Shown here piece by piece: positions 9,012 through 17,865 of a DNA stretch of 64,000 nucleotides. The notes beneath the pieces are model-generated. The model did no database searches and was not told the origin of the DNA. It saw only the letters and a program-made list of their open reading frames with translations. Origin of the DNA: an uncultured Chryseobacterium sp. (GTDB lineage Bacteria > Bacteroidota > Bacteroidia > Flavobacteriales > Weeksellaceae); NCBI GenBank assembly GCA_913778275.1, contig CAJYWN010000013.1, forward strand, positions 1 to 64,000, in the 5' to 3' direction. Both the position numbers and the translations under genes were made by a program. Position 1 is the first letter of the stretch; each line of letters begins with the position of its first letter.

Positions 9012-9959
9012 ATGAAATCATTGAAAGTCGTTTTTTTAGGCACTCCGGAGTTTGCAAAGACTTCTTTGGAAGCCATTTATCATTCTCATCATAAGGTTGT
9101 TGGGGTAGTAACGGTAGCAGATAAAGCAAGCGGGCGCGGGCAAAAGGTTAACCAGTCACCCGTAAAAGTTTTTGCGGCAGAACACCATATTCCTGTTTTT
9201 CAGCCTGAAAAATTAAGAAATCCTGAATTTCTGGAATCTTTGAGAAAGCTGGATGCCGACGTTTTTGTTGTTGTTGCATTCAGGATGATGCCGAAGGTGC
9301 TTTTTGAAATGCCCAAAATGGGGACTTTCAACCTCCACGCTTCCCTGCTCCCGGATTACAGAGGAGCCGCTCCTATTAATTATGCCGTGATCAATGGTGA
9401 AGAAAAAACAGGAGCCACCACTTTCTTTATCAACGAAAAAATTGATGAAGGAAATATTCTGCTTCAGGAAGAGCTACCGATTCTGCCTGATGAAAATGCC
9501 GGAAGCCTTCACGACAGACTCATGGAAATGGGCGCAAGACTTGTGGTAAAAACTCTTGACGGACTAGCGGAAAATACCATTACCGAAAAACCTCAGCCAC
9601 AGGTTGAGCATCCAAAAAATGCTTATAAAATATTTAAAGAAGATACCAGAATAGACTGGACCAAAAAATCCAAAGAGATTCATCAGTTTATTTTGGGAAT
9701 GTCGCCTTATCCTGCTGCTTTCACCACACTGAAAATTGGAGAGGAAGAGAAAGGATTGAAAATTTTCGGGGGTAAATTCGAGGCTGAAAATCATGATAAG
9801 CCTTCCGGGACACTGGATATATCAAAATATGAGTTTAAAATATATACGGCAGACGGAATTTATTGCCCTTTGGAATTGCAGCTTGAAGGAAAGAAAAGAA
9901 TGAATATTAAAGACTTTTTGAATGGATTCAGGAGCTTTGAGAATATAAAGATTATTTAA
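9012..9959 (+). CDS. fmt: Methionyl-tRNA formyltransferase
   Basis: A 315-residue enzyme that formylates initiator Met-tRNA using 10-formyl-THF. The N-terminal start VVFLGTPEFAKTSLEAI and the catalytic segment FNLHASLLPDYRGAAPINYA are typical. The C-terminal OB-like domain begins near 205. Full length, between recQ and a strong hairpin terminator. Confidence 0.97.
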   Translation: MKSLKVVFLGTPEFAKTSLEAIYHSHHKVVGVVTVADKASGRGQKVNQSPVKVFAAEHHIPVFQPEKLRNPEFLESLRKLDADVFVVVAFRMMPKVLFEMPKMGTFNLHASLLPDYRGAAPINYAVINGEEKTGATTFFINEKIDEGNILLQEELPILPDENAGSLHDRLMEMGARLVVKTLDGLAENTITEKPQPQVEHPKNAYKIFKEDTRIDWTKKSKEIHQFILGMSPYPAAFTTLKIGEEEKGLKIFGGKFEAENHDKPSGTLDISKYEFKIYTADGIYCPLELQLEGKKRMNIKDFLNGFRSFENIKII

Positions 9960-9978
9960 AATCAATCTAAAAAAAAGA

Positions 9979-10009
9979 AACCTTCAAGGTTTTTGAAACC
10001 TTGAAGGTT
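9979..10009. repeat. Dispersed hairpin repeat, copy 1 (terminator-like)
   Basis: AACCTTCAAGGTTT-ttg-AAACCTTGAAGGTT is a perfect inverted repeat. It lies between convergent fmt and ribB and probably acts as a terminator. The same 31-nt unit with one mismatch recurs at 19688. Confidence 0.85.
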
Positions 10010-10078
10010 GAATATTTAACAGCTATCAATCAATTTCAAAATTAACAACAAAGTTAATTCACAATTGGCCCTTCACTT

Positions 10079-11200
10079 TTATAGCTGCACCATTTCTGTT
10101 ACCTCAACATCGTATCCTCCAACCTGAGGCTTTATATTAGGATTCTGAGTAATTACTTTAAATTTATTGATTCCAAGATTTTTAAGAATCTGAGTACCAA
10201 TACCGTAATCTCTGTAATTGTAAGCTAATGTCGGGTGCTGAACCTGTCCGTCCTGATAATTCAGGAATTGCTGAAGTTTTCTCAATGTATTTTCGGAATT
10301 GGAAACGTTATTGATGAAAATAATGGCTCCCTTTCCTGCTTCATTTACCATACCGGTTACTTTTTCCAGTAAAGGTTTTTCACCGTTATTCAATCTTGTG
10401 AGTACGTCAAAGTAAGAATCGGAAGACTGCACACGTACTAAAACCGGCTCATCAACCGTCCACGCACCTTTTGTTAAAGCAAAATGAATCTGATCATTTG
10501 AAGTTTCCCTGAAAGCATAGAAATCATAGTCTCCGTAAGCGGTTTTCACTTTTCGCTCTTCTATTCTTTCGATAAGATTCCCTTTTTTAAGCTGATAGTG
10601 AATCAGATCTTCGATTGAAACAATCTTCATATCATGCTTCTGTGCAAAAGCATACAGCTCCGGCAAACGCGACATGGAACCGTCTTCGTTCATGATCTCA
10701 CAGATTACTCCTCCTTCTTTCAATCCTGCAAGACAGGTAAGGTCAATGGCAGCTTCCGTGTGACCGGCTCTTTTTAAAACACCTCCTTTTTTTGCACGAA
10801 GCGGGAAAATATGTCCGGGACGCATAAAGTCGGTCGGCTTGGATTTTTCATCCATCAAAGCAAGAATGGTTTTTGCCCTGTCGGCTGCAGAAATACCGGT
10901 TGACGTTCCGTTTCCAAGAAGATCTACCGATACGGTAAAGGCAGTTTCCTTAGGATCGCTGCTGCGGCTTACCATAACTTCCAATCCAAGCTCGTCACAT
11001 CTTTTTTCAGGAAGCGGCATACAGATCAGCCCTCTTCCGTGGAGTGCCATAAAATTGATGATTTCCGGTGTCGTCAGTTCTGCAGCACAAAGAAAATCTC
11101 CTTCATTCTCTCTGTCTTCATCATCTACTACTATGATTATTTTACCATTTTTAAGGTCTTCAATAGCCTCGGGAATAGTATTTAATTTAATATCAGACAT
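10079..11200 (-). CDS. ribB: 3,4-dihydroxy-2-butanone-4-phosphate synthase with a degenerate GTP cyclohydrolase II domain
   Basis: A 373-residue RibBA-shaped protein of riboflavin synthesis. The RibB half (about 1-205) keeps the metal and substrate motif DDEDRENEGDF and RPGHIFPL...RAGHTEA. The RibA half (about 210-373) has lost the zinc cysteines: where active enzymes read GDxFxSLRCDCG, this protein reads SSDSYFDVLTRLNNG, and the HRQEGRG loop is FINNVSNSEN. I therefore call it RibB-active only. The ATG at 11200 is preferred to a TTG seven codons upstream. Confidence 0.9.
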   Translation of the reverse strand: MSDIKLNTIPEAIEDLKNGKIIIVVDDEDRENEGDFLCAAELTTPEIINFMALHGRGLICMPLPEKRCDELGLEVMVSRSSDPKETAFTVSVDLLGNGTSTGISAADRAKTILALMDEKSKPTDFMRPGHIFPLRAKKGGVLKRAGHTEAAIDLTCLAGLKEGGVICEIMNEDGSMSRLPELYAFAQKHDMKIVSIEDLIHYQLKKGNLIERIEERKVKTAYGDYDFYAFRETSNDQIHFALTKGAWTVDEPVLVRVQSSDSYFDVLTRLNNGEKPLLEKVTGMVNEAGKGAIIFINNVSNSENTLRKLQQFLNYQDGQVQHPTLAYNYRDYGIGTQILKNLGINKFKVITQNPNIKPQVGGYDVEVTEMVQL

Positions 11201-11264
11201 TTTTACTTTAAATTTTTGCAAAGATACTCAAAAATAAGCATCTCCCAATTATGATAAGGGTTTG

Positions 11265-12269
11265 TTATGATCTGAGGACAGCGTCTTTTGCTTTTCTGAA
11301 AATCGTGTAGGAATCCAGTCTTTTCTGATGATCATAAATATGAGAATTAATCATCAATTCATTGACATTGAATTTCTCCTGGAAACTTTTCAGCTGTTCC
11401 TCAATTTCAGCCTGATCACCTATGAATGTATAACGCAGCTTTTGTAAAACCATCGATTTTTCCATAGGCGACCAGATGTTATCCATATCATCAACCGGCG
11501 GTGCAAAAGGCTTTCTGTCGTTTCGGATGATATTGATAAATGCCTGGAATAAAGTGGTTGAAATCTTATGAGCTTCCTCGGAAGTTTCTGCAGCTACCCC
11601 ATTCACACAGGCAATAATATAAGGTTGGCCGCAGTATTGCGAAGGTTCAAAATTCTGTCGGTAAATATTAAAAGCCATTTCCATCTGCTCAGGAGCAAAA
11701 TGCCCTGCAAATGCATACGGAAGACCAAGTTCTGCTGCTAAAAAAGCACTATCTGTGCTTGATCCCAGAATATACAAAGGAATATCAAGGCCTTCTCCCG
11801 GAATTGCTCTTACGAGTGCCTCAGAATTTTCTTTAGAGAAATATTTCTGTAACTCCAGGATCTGTCTTGGGAACTGCTGATTGATAATGGCCGGATTTCT
11901 TCCTAATGCCTGTGCTGTGAGACCATCCGTTCCGGGCGCTCTACCCAATCCCAGGTCGATTCTTCCCGGGAAAAGAGATTCCAGGGTGCCGAACTGTTCG
12001 GCGATAACCAGGGAGCTGTGATTCGGAAGCATGATTCCACCGGAGCCTACTCTGATTTTTTGGGTTCCGTTGGCGATAAAACCAATCAGAACGGAAGTTG
12101 CCGAACTGGCAATGCTTTCCATATTGTGGTGTTCTGCAAGCCAGAATCTTTTATAGTTCAGGTTTTCAGTATGATTTGCCAGAGACAGACTATCCTGAAA
12201 GGTATCGTGAATGGTCTTGTCCTTTTTCACGGGAGCAAGATCCAGCACGGATATTTCAAAGTTTTGCAT
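11265..12269 (-). CDS. LLM-class flavin-dependent oxidoreductase
   Basis: A 334-residue protein of the bacterial luciferase-like superfamily (TIM barrel, FMN or F420-type flavin). Family segments are KRFWLAEHHNM near residue 40, GSGGIMLPNHSSLVIAEQFG and GRIDLGLGRAPG. The substrate is unknown. I use the ATG at 12269; an upstream in-frame start at 12302 would add 11 residues that are not family-like. Transcribed toward ribB with about 65 nt between them. Confidence 0.92.
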   Translation of the reverse strand: MQNFEISVLDLAPVKKDKTIHDTFQDSLSLANHTENLNYKRFWLAEHHNMESIASSATSVLIGFIANGTQKIRVGSGGIMLPNHSSLVIAEQFGTLESLFPGRIDLGLGRAPGTDGLTAQALGRNPAIINQQFPRQILELQKYFSKENSEALVRAIPGEGLDIPLYILGSSTDSAFLAAELGLPYAFAGHFAPEQMEMAFNIYRQNFEPSQYCGQPYIIACVNGVAAETSEEAHKISTTLFQAFINIIRNDRKPFAPPVDDMDNIWSPMEKSMVLQKLRYTFIGDQAEIEEQLKSFQEKFNVNELMINSHIYDHQKRLDSYTIFRKAKDAVLRS

Positions 12270-12514
12270 AATTTTAAATTTTAGGCTATAAAAACCAGGC
12301 AAATTTAAAACTAATATTTTGCATTAGTTACTTTTTGTAATTGATAAGACTGATCGATGAATTCAGGAAAAAACTATTGAAAAAGATTCATTTGATTTTT
12401 TTTTGATACAGCTGTATAATTCTATATGAAATAATTATCAATTTTGCATCTTCTTAAAAAAGGGATATTTCAAAAGCAGAAGAATTTAGTAATATTGTGG
12501 CAGATTTATGAATC

Positions 12515-12976
12515 ATGAAATCAAAAATAATGTATATCGAGAATAAATCGTACGGTCATCACGGTCCGGCATCGATTGGTCTTGTAGAATTTTCTAAATC
12601 GGGACAAACGGTTTACTTTAATAACAAAGCCCTTAAAAAACTTAAAAACCCCGGTATATCTGCAAATCATTTTGATATAGAAACCGGAGAAGAATATTGG
12701 GTTTCCGGGGTTAAGAAAAACGGACAGGACCGCCATTGGTGCGGTGGTGGAAAGATCATGCTCGATAAAAATTCTGTTCATGAATATCTTAAACTCGTTG
12801 ATTTTACGGTTCTGGATGAAAATCATTTCATCATGATCGAATTTGAAAAGACGGATAAAGAAAGATTCAGTGCACTGGAAAATAAAGAGACAGAATTCCG
12901 TGACACCAGTCGTATGGCGAGCTTCTATGATAATAATCAGAGAAAATTAATCCTGGACAGCAAAAACTCAAACTAA
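12515..12976 (+). CDS. Conserved hypothetical protein (MYIENKS family)
   Basis: 153 residues with no recognised catalytic motif. A basic, aromatic N-terminal half (YIENKSYGHHGPASIG, DRHWCGGGKIML) suggests a small beta-rich domain. The start may instead be the ATG at 12530 (MYIENKS). No signal peptide. The 245 nt upstream hold no other gene. Function not recognised. Confidence 0.7.
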   Translation: MKSKIMYIENKSYGHHGPASIGLVEFSKSGQTVYFNNKALKKLKNPGISANHFDIETGEEYWVSGVKKNGQDRHWCGGGKIMLDKNSVHEYLKLVDFTVLDENHFIMIEFEKTDKERFSALENKETEFRDTSRMASFYDNNQRKLILDSKNSN

Positions 12977-13011
12977 AATTAAAAAATTTATTCCTCTATA
13001 ATTTTTAGACC

Positions 13012-13455
13012 ATGAAATCAAAATTACTTTTCCTGCTTGCAGCATCGCTTATTCTGATAAGCTGTAATTTCAATCAATTTTATAAGGATCGTGAATCGGA
13101 TAAGGAAGATGGCGAACAAGTTACGCAAAAATTCTATTGGGAGCTTCGGTACGGTGGGAACCAGGAGGATATTTACAAATTATTTGGTGAAAAATTCTTC
13201 GAGATAACCGATAAAGAAAAGCTTGGAGAACTTTTAAATGTTACAGGTCAAATTGGTCCCGTTCAGGAATATAATCTTGCCCATTGGGAAACATTGGTTG
13301 TGAAAGGCAGCAATCCAAAAAGTGAATATTTTTTTGTATACGACGTCCAGAGGGGTACAGAAAAAACTCAGGAAACGTTCCGATTGGAAAAAGATAAAAG
13401 CGGCATGATAAAAATTGTAGGCTATCATGTGAATCAGGATTTATTAAATAAATAA
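13012..13455 (+). CDS. Predicted lipoprotein, unknown function
   Basis: 147 residues with a lipoprotein signal: hydrophobic stretch LLFLLAASLILIS then Cys18 (LILISC). The mature part has a YWELRYGGNQEDIYKLF segment resembling small DUF4019-like lipoproteins, but I am not confident of the family. It lies 35 nt after the previous gene and ends before a hairpin shared with the convergent helicase gene. Confidence 0.75.
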   Translation: MKSKLLFLLAASLILISCNFNQFYKDRESDKEDGEQVTQKFYWELRYGGNQEDIYKLFGEKFFEITDKEKLGELLNVTGQIGPVQEYNLAHWETLVVKGSNPKSEYFFVYDVQRGTEKTQETFRLEKDKSGMIKIVGYHVNQDLLNK

Positions 13456-13460
13456 GAAAA

Positions 13461-13483
13461 GGCTGGTAATTGGATTACCAGCC
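13461..13483. terminator. Hairpin between convergent lipoprotein and helicase genes
   Basis: GGCTGGTAAT-tgg-ATTACCAGCC is a perfect 10-bp stem, 5 nt after the lipoprotein stop and 15 nt from the helicase stop. T runs are weak on both sides. Confidence 0.65.
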
Positions 13484-13498
13484 TCAATCATATTATTT

Positions 13499-15628
13499 TT
13501 ATATTTTTTCTTTCTCTTTCAGATACATATAATGATTGATTAAAATCCGGATTTCGTTAAATTCAAAATGACTCGGAAGTGCATTTTTCCATTCCGTTAA
13601 AGTTTCTTTAGGATCAGATTTAAACACATCTTCAAAAGCTTTGATTTTATCCGAAGTAATGACTCTTGTAATATCCAGCAGTCCCTGCTCTGCAAATTTT
13701 GCCAGATGACCGATGACCGTTTCTTTTACCAACCCTCTTTCCAAAGCAATTTCCGAAATGGTTTTGCCCTGTTCAAATAACTGAAAAGTAAGAACCTGAG
13801 ACGGTACCTTGGCGATTTTCATACTTATCTCCTGATTGTTTTTTTCCTCAAGAAGCTTGGTTTCCAGCAAATGGATTTCTTTAAGACTGTTGAGGTATTC
13901 TTCGATATCTTCCAGCCAGTTTCTGAATTCTTCGTTGTATTGTTTCAGGCCTTTCGTCCCTTTAATTTCAGCATAGAAATCTTTCAGCGGGCCGAAAATT
14001 TTATCCCTGATTTCGGTAAAAAAGAAATTAACTGCCCCTTTGGTTTTATTTTCAATTTCAGACCATTCTTCTTTCTGTTCGATAAAATTATTAACCTTCT
14101 GGAAAATGACTCTTTCCAGTTTTTCAAATATTTTACCGAGGTTTACAATTTCAGGTTTTAGCTGATTATACAATTGTTTTGTTTTAAGATGATCAAGACT
14201 TTTCGTAACAATGGATAAATTATTCCAGTCTTCCACTTCTTTCAGCAGCCATTGGGAATCTACCGTACGCAGTACTTTTCTGATGCTGTAATCGTATTTT
14301 TCATTATTTAAAATATCCTCAACCTTATCATTAGCCACTGTATCGCTGTGAAAGTGAAGAATCCGGTTGTCTTTAAAAATAACTTCCGGGGTGATTCTCG
14401 ATTTTAAAACAATACCTTCCAGCGTTCTGCATCGTGATAGTGCTACATAAACCTGTCCTGCCGTAAAACTCTTTCCGGCATCAATGATCACTTTGTCAAA
14501 AGTAAGTCCCTGACTTTTATGGATGGTAACTGCCCAGGCAAGCTTTATCGGAAACTGCTCGAAACTGCCGAGTACTTCCTCTTTGATGTTTTTATCGGTA
14601 TCAAGGAAATACTTTTTCTGTTCCCAGACTTCCCTTTTTACCGTAATTTCTCTTTCGCTGCCGTCAAGAATTACCTTTATTTCATTCTCTTCCAGTGCAG
14701 AAATCTCACCCAACTTTCCATTAAAATATTTCTTCTCCCCTGAAATATCATTACGGATGAACATGATCTGAGCGCCTATTTTTAAATCTAAAAACTGTTC
14801 ATTCGGGAACTGGTTTTCCTTGAACTCTCCGAAAAGCTTGGCTTCGTAGGTTTTGGAACTGACCTTTAACGCTTCCAGTTTTTCCTGATTGATGTCGTCT
14901 GCCATTTTATTATGAGAACAGAGATAAACATACGGCTCATCGCCCATGTCAAAATCAGGATCGTATCTTTCATTTAAATGTCCAAAATCGATATTTGCCA
15001 CATCACCGTCACGGATTGCATTCAGTATAGCCAGGAAGTTTTCATCAGACTGTCGGTATACTTTCGTCAGTTCAATGGTAATCAAAGGAATTTCCTTAAT
15101 CGCGTGGCTGTCGAAAAAGAACGGAGAATGGTAATACATCTTTAAGATATGCTCATCTCTCACTACCGGTGGAAGCTGATACAAATCTCCGATGAACAGC
15201 ATCTGAACCCCTCCGAAACGCTGGTTATTTCTCCGGATAAACCGCAGGGAAAAATCCATCATATCCAGAACATCGGCACGAAGCATGGAAACCTCATCAA
15301 TGATGATAATCTCTACTTCCCGCAAAAGTTTCAGCTTATCTTTCCGGTATTTGAAATGCGGCATCAGATCGGCAATATTGTTTGCCAGACTGGTATCTAT
15401 TCTTTCGGTAGTAGGAAGAAAAGTTCTCAGAGGAAGCCCAAACATGGAATGAATGGTAACACCTCCAGCATTGATCGCTGCAATCCCGGTGGGTGCAACG
15501 ACAATGTGTTTTTTGCGGGTGCGTTTTACAAAATCATTAAGAAAAGTGGTTTTTCCCGTTCCTGCTTTTCCCGTTAAAAATACGCTCCGGTTGGTATGTT
15601 CTATTAAGTCAAAAAAATGATTGTTCAT
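13499..15628 (-). CDS. PIF1-like superfamily 1 helicase with C-terminal HTH domain
   Basis: A 709-residue ATPase. The N-terminal helicase core has Walker A GKAGTGKT (20-27), an IIIIDEVSML Walker B, a GDLYQLPPV motif and a late WAVTIHKSQGLTFDKV motif, all PIF1/RecD2-like. A charged, coiled region (about 460-610) leads to a C-terminal helix-turn-helix (EQGKTISEIALERG) of the kind found at RecQ C-termini. Probably a genome-maintenance helicase. The ATG at 15628 is chosen over a TTG three codons upstream. Confidence 0.88.
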   Translation of the reverse strand: MNNHFFDLIEHTNRSVFLTGKAGTGKTTFLNDFVKRTRKKHIVVAPTGIAAINAGGVTIHSMFGLPLRTFLPTTERIDTSLANNIADLMPHFKYRKDKLKLLREVEIIIIDEVSMLRADVLDMMDFSLRFIRRNNQRFGGVQMLFIGDLYQLPPVVRDEHILKMYYHSPFFFDSHAIKEIPLITIELTKVYRQSDENFLAILNAIRDGDVANIDFGHLNERYDPDFDMGDEPYVYLCSHNKMADDINQEKLEALKVSSKTYEAKLFGEFKENQFPNEQFLDLKIGAQIMFIRNDISGEKKYFNGKLGEISALEENEIKVILDGSEREITVKREVWEQKKYFLDTDKNIKEEVLGSFEQFPIKLAWAVTIHKSQGLTFDKVIIDAGKSFTAGQVYVALSRCRTLEGIVLKSRITPEVIFKDNRILHFHSDTVANDKVEDILNNEKYDYSIRKVLRTVDSQWLLKEVEDWNNLSIVTKSLDHLKTKQLYNQLKPEIVNLGKIFEKLERVIFQKVNNFIEQKEEWSEIENKTKGAVNFFFTEIRDKIFGPLKDFYAEIKGTKGLKQYNEEFRNWLEDIEEYLNSLKEIHLLETKLLEEKNNQEISMKIAKVPSQVLTFQLFEQGKTISEIALERGLVKETVIGHLAKFAEQGLLDITRVITSDKIKAFEDVFKSDPKETLTEWKNALPSHFEFNEIRILINHYMYLKEKEKI

Positions 15629-15716
15629 CGCCGTCAAAATTACGGAAAATGAAATTTAAATCCTTACCTTGGCATAACTTTTGAAAATTTCTGAACATAA
15701 CGAAAGAAAACAACGT

Positions 15717-16145
15717 ATGAAAACTCCTGTCTTCGCCTTATGTATAGTGCTTTTTACGGCTTCCTGTTCTTCAGTGAAAAATACTGATGCTACCCTGCCG
15801 AAGGATATTTCGGAAAGACCCGCTGATGAAAACAGCCAGAAATATGATCAGGCTCAGCTGGATAAATTGAAAGCATCTATAGAATCTGAAATTTCAAAAG
15901 AAAAATGTACGGACGCTGCAGAATGGACATTTGCTCCTATGGGTGCAAAAGGATGTGGCGGGCCTCAGCTTTATATTGCTTATCCTAAAAAAATGGAAGC
16001 TACCATTTTACCGAAAATTAATGATTACACTGAAAAAGTAAAAGCATTTAACCAGAAATACAGTGTTGTTTCAGACTGTATGATGGTAATGCCTCCGACA
16101 TCGATCAAATGTGTCAGCGGAAAAGCCGAACTGGTGAATTCTTAA
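15717..16145 (+). CDS. Predicted lipoprotein with conserved cysteines
   Basis: 142 residues starting MKTPVFALCIVLFTASC, a lipoprotein signal with Cys17. The mature protein has four further Cys (KCTDAAEW, KGCGGPQ, SDCMM, IKCVSG), consistent with two disulfides in the periplasm. Its function is not recognised. The ATG at 15717 is favoured because the lipobox then sits at the normal distance; an in-frame TTG at 15681 would add a charged leader. Confidence 0.75.
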   Translation: MKTPVFALCIVLFTASCSSVKNTDATLPKDISERPADENSQKYDQAQLDKLKASIESEISKEKCTDAAEWTFAPMGAKGCGGPQLYIAYPKKMEATILPKINDYTEKVKAFNQKYSVVSDCMMVMPPTSIKCVSGKAELVNS

Positions 16146-16152
16146 TAAATAA

Positions 16153-16185
16153 TAAAAATCTTGCTCTGTAAGCAAGATTTTTTAT
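16153..16185 (+). terminator. Terminator after the lipoprotein gene
   Basis: AAATCTTGCT-ctgta-AGCAAGATTT stem followed by a T run. Confidence 0.85.
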
Positions 16186-16268
16186 TATGATAAATTTAAG
16201 TCAACGGTGAATTCTGAATGGTTAAATTCATTAAGATAATTTACCTTTCACAATTCATTATTACTCCA

Positions 16269-16805
16269 TTATCCTTCCACGTGCTTTACGTTTTCTTTGT
16301 ACCAGGAAGAATATTTTACGTAGTTGTCTGCAATTCTGTTTACTTCCCCTTCGAGCAGCTGGGAATTAATATCTTTAATTTTTCTGGCCGGAACTCCACC
16401 CCAAACTTCCCCGGATTTGATGTGCGTTCCCTGTGTTACGACGGAACCTGCTCCTACAATAGAGTTTTCCTCAACAAGACAATCATCCATCACGATTGCT
16501 CCCATACCGATCAATACATTATCTTTAATGGTACAGCCGTGTACAATAGCGTTGTGCCCGATGGAAACATTGTTTCCAATATTCAAAGGATGCTTTTGAT
16601 AGGTACAGTGCAGCATCGCATTATCCTGAACATTTACTTTATTACCCATCTTTATATAATGAACATCTCCCCTTATCACCGCATTGTACCAAATGCTGCA
16701 GTCTTTTCCCATCGTAACATCACCGATGATCGTAGCTGTTTCTGCAAGAAAGGTATTTTCGCCTATTTGCGGTGCTTTTCCTAAAAGTTCTTTGATAAGT
16801 GCCAT
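16269..16805 (-). CDS. Gamma carbonic anhydrase family protein (left-handed beta-helix)
   Basis: 178 residues of hexapeptide repeats (ATIIGDVTMGKDCSIWYNAV and similar) forming a left-handed beta-helix. The Cam-type zinc histidines are visible at MLHCTYQKHPLNIGN and SIGHNAIVHGCTI. Family members act as carbonic anhydrases or acetyl/acyl carrier-like enzymes; the actual activity cannot be settled here. Monocistronic between convergent neighbours. Confidence 0.9.
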   Translation of the reverse strand: MALIKELLGKAPQIGENTFLAETATIIGDVTMGKDCSIWYNAVIRGDVHYIKMGNKVNVQDNAMLHCTYQKHPLNIGNNVSIGHNAIVHGCTIKDNVLIGMGAIVMDDCLVEENSIVGAGSVVTQGTHIKSGEVWGGVPARKIKDINSQLLEGEVNRIADNYVKYSSWYKENVKHVEG

Positions 16806-16917
16806 ATTTTTATTTGAATTTTGATAACAATGTAGTCGAAATCAGATTCATAATTTTTAAATCATGCTGATAGCAAAAATCTAACTTCCAACCCATAACT
16901 TCTAATTTCTAATTGCG

Positions 16918-16925
16918 TATTTTTG
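16918..16925 (+). promoter_or_regulatory. TAnnTTTG -7 box of the nfu gene
   Basis: TATTTTTG, 21 nt before the nfu ATG. No TTG at the expected -33 distance. Confidence 0.45.
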
Positions 16926-16946
16926 TATCTCAAATTTAAAGAAAAA

Positions 16947-17825
16947 ATGCATACTATACTTATAGAGCCTACTGAAAACCCGAAAGTGATGAAATTTGTG
17001 GCAGATTACAACCTGATTCCCGGTTCTCTGGAATTGGACAGAGAGTCTGACATTTCAGAAATCCCTTTGGCACAGGAGCTTTTCAACTATCCTTTCGTGG
17101 AAAGAATTTTTATTACAGCTAATTTTGTAGCGGTTGCAAAACAGGACACTGTTGAATGGGAACATGTGGCGGAAAGCCTTAAAAATGTAATTGAAGACGA
17201 ACTTCTGGCCAACCCGAGAATTTATCTTCAGAAGAAAAAGGAGCTTTACCAGATTTATGCTGAAATGACTCCCAATCCAAATGTGATGAAGTTCGTTTCC
17301 AACAAATTGCTCATGGAAGGTTTTGTAGAAGTAAAATCAAGAGATGCTTCTGACGGAGTTCCATTAGCCCAGGCTATTTTCAAAGAATTTGATTTTGCTA
17401 AGGAAGTATTTATTTCCGATAATTTTGTAGCCGTAACGAGAGACAATTCCGTGGAATGGCACCAGGTAATGATGACCGTTCGTGCGCTGATTGCAGAATA
17501 TCTTCAGAACGGAGGAGAAATTTCCAATATTGAAGCGCAGAAACATGAAAATCCTGTAGAAAAGATCATCAACAGAGATTATACAGAGGATGAGCAGAAA
17601 ATTTCTGACATCCTGAATGAGTACGTTGCTCCTGCCGTAGAAAATGACGGCGGAAAAATATCTTTAATGGAATACGACCAGGAAAACAAAACAGCAAAAA
17701 TGCTTTTACAGGGTGCATGTTCCGGTTGTCCGAGCTCTACTGCTACACTAAAAAACGGAATTGAAAATATTTTAAAACAATTCGTTCCTGATCTTGTAGA
17801 GCGTGTAGAAGCCGTGAACGGATAA
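16947..17825 (+). CDS. NifU-like Fe-S scaffold with duplicated Nfu N-terminal domain
   Basis: 292 residues. Two tandem Nfu_N domains (about 1-85 and 95-180) share the pattern TPNPNVMKFV, PLAQxxF, FVAV and VEWxxV. A C-terminal NifU domain (about 205-292) carries the cluster-binding motif GACSGCPSS. The protein is expected to carry and transfer Fe-S clusters in the cytoplasm. The ATG at 16947 gives the family start MHTILIEPTENP. hemH follows 40 nt downstream. Confidence 0.92.
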   Translation: MHTILIEPTENPKVMKFVADYNLIPGSLELDRESDISEIPLAQELFNYPFVERIFITANFVAVAKQDTVEWEHVAESLKNVIEDELLANPRIYLQKKKELYQIYAEMTPNPNVMKFVSNKLLMEGFVEVKSRDASDGVPLAQAIFKEFDFAKEVFISDNFVAVTRDNSVEWHQVMMTVRALIAEYLQNGGEISNIEAQKHENPVEKIINRDYTEDEQKISDILNEYVAPAVENDGGKISLMEYDQENKTAKMLLQGACSGCPSSTATLKNGIENILKQFVPDLVERVEAVNG

Positions 17826-17865
17826 TCTGATTTCGAAGAAGATTGTAAACTTTAAAATAAAAAAC

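Noticed and set aside
16218..16784. A long plus-strand reading frame of 188 codons
   Set aside because: It runs antisense over the gamma carbonic anhydrase gene, whose hexapeptide repeats are clear; the plus-strand translation matches nothing recognisable.
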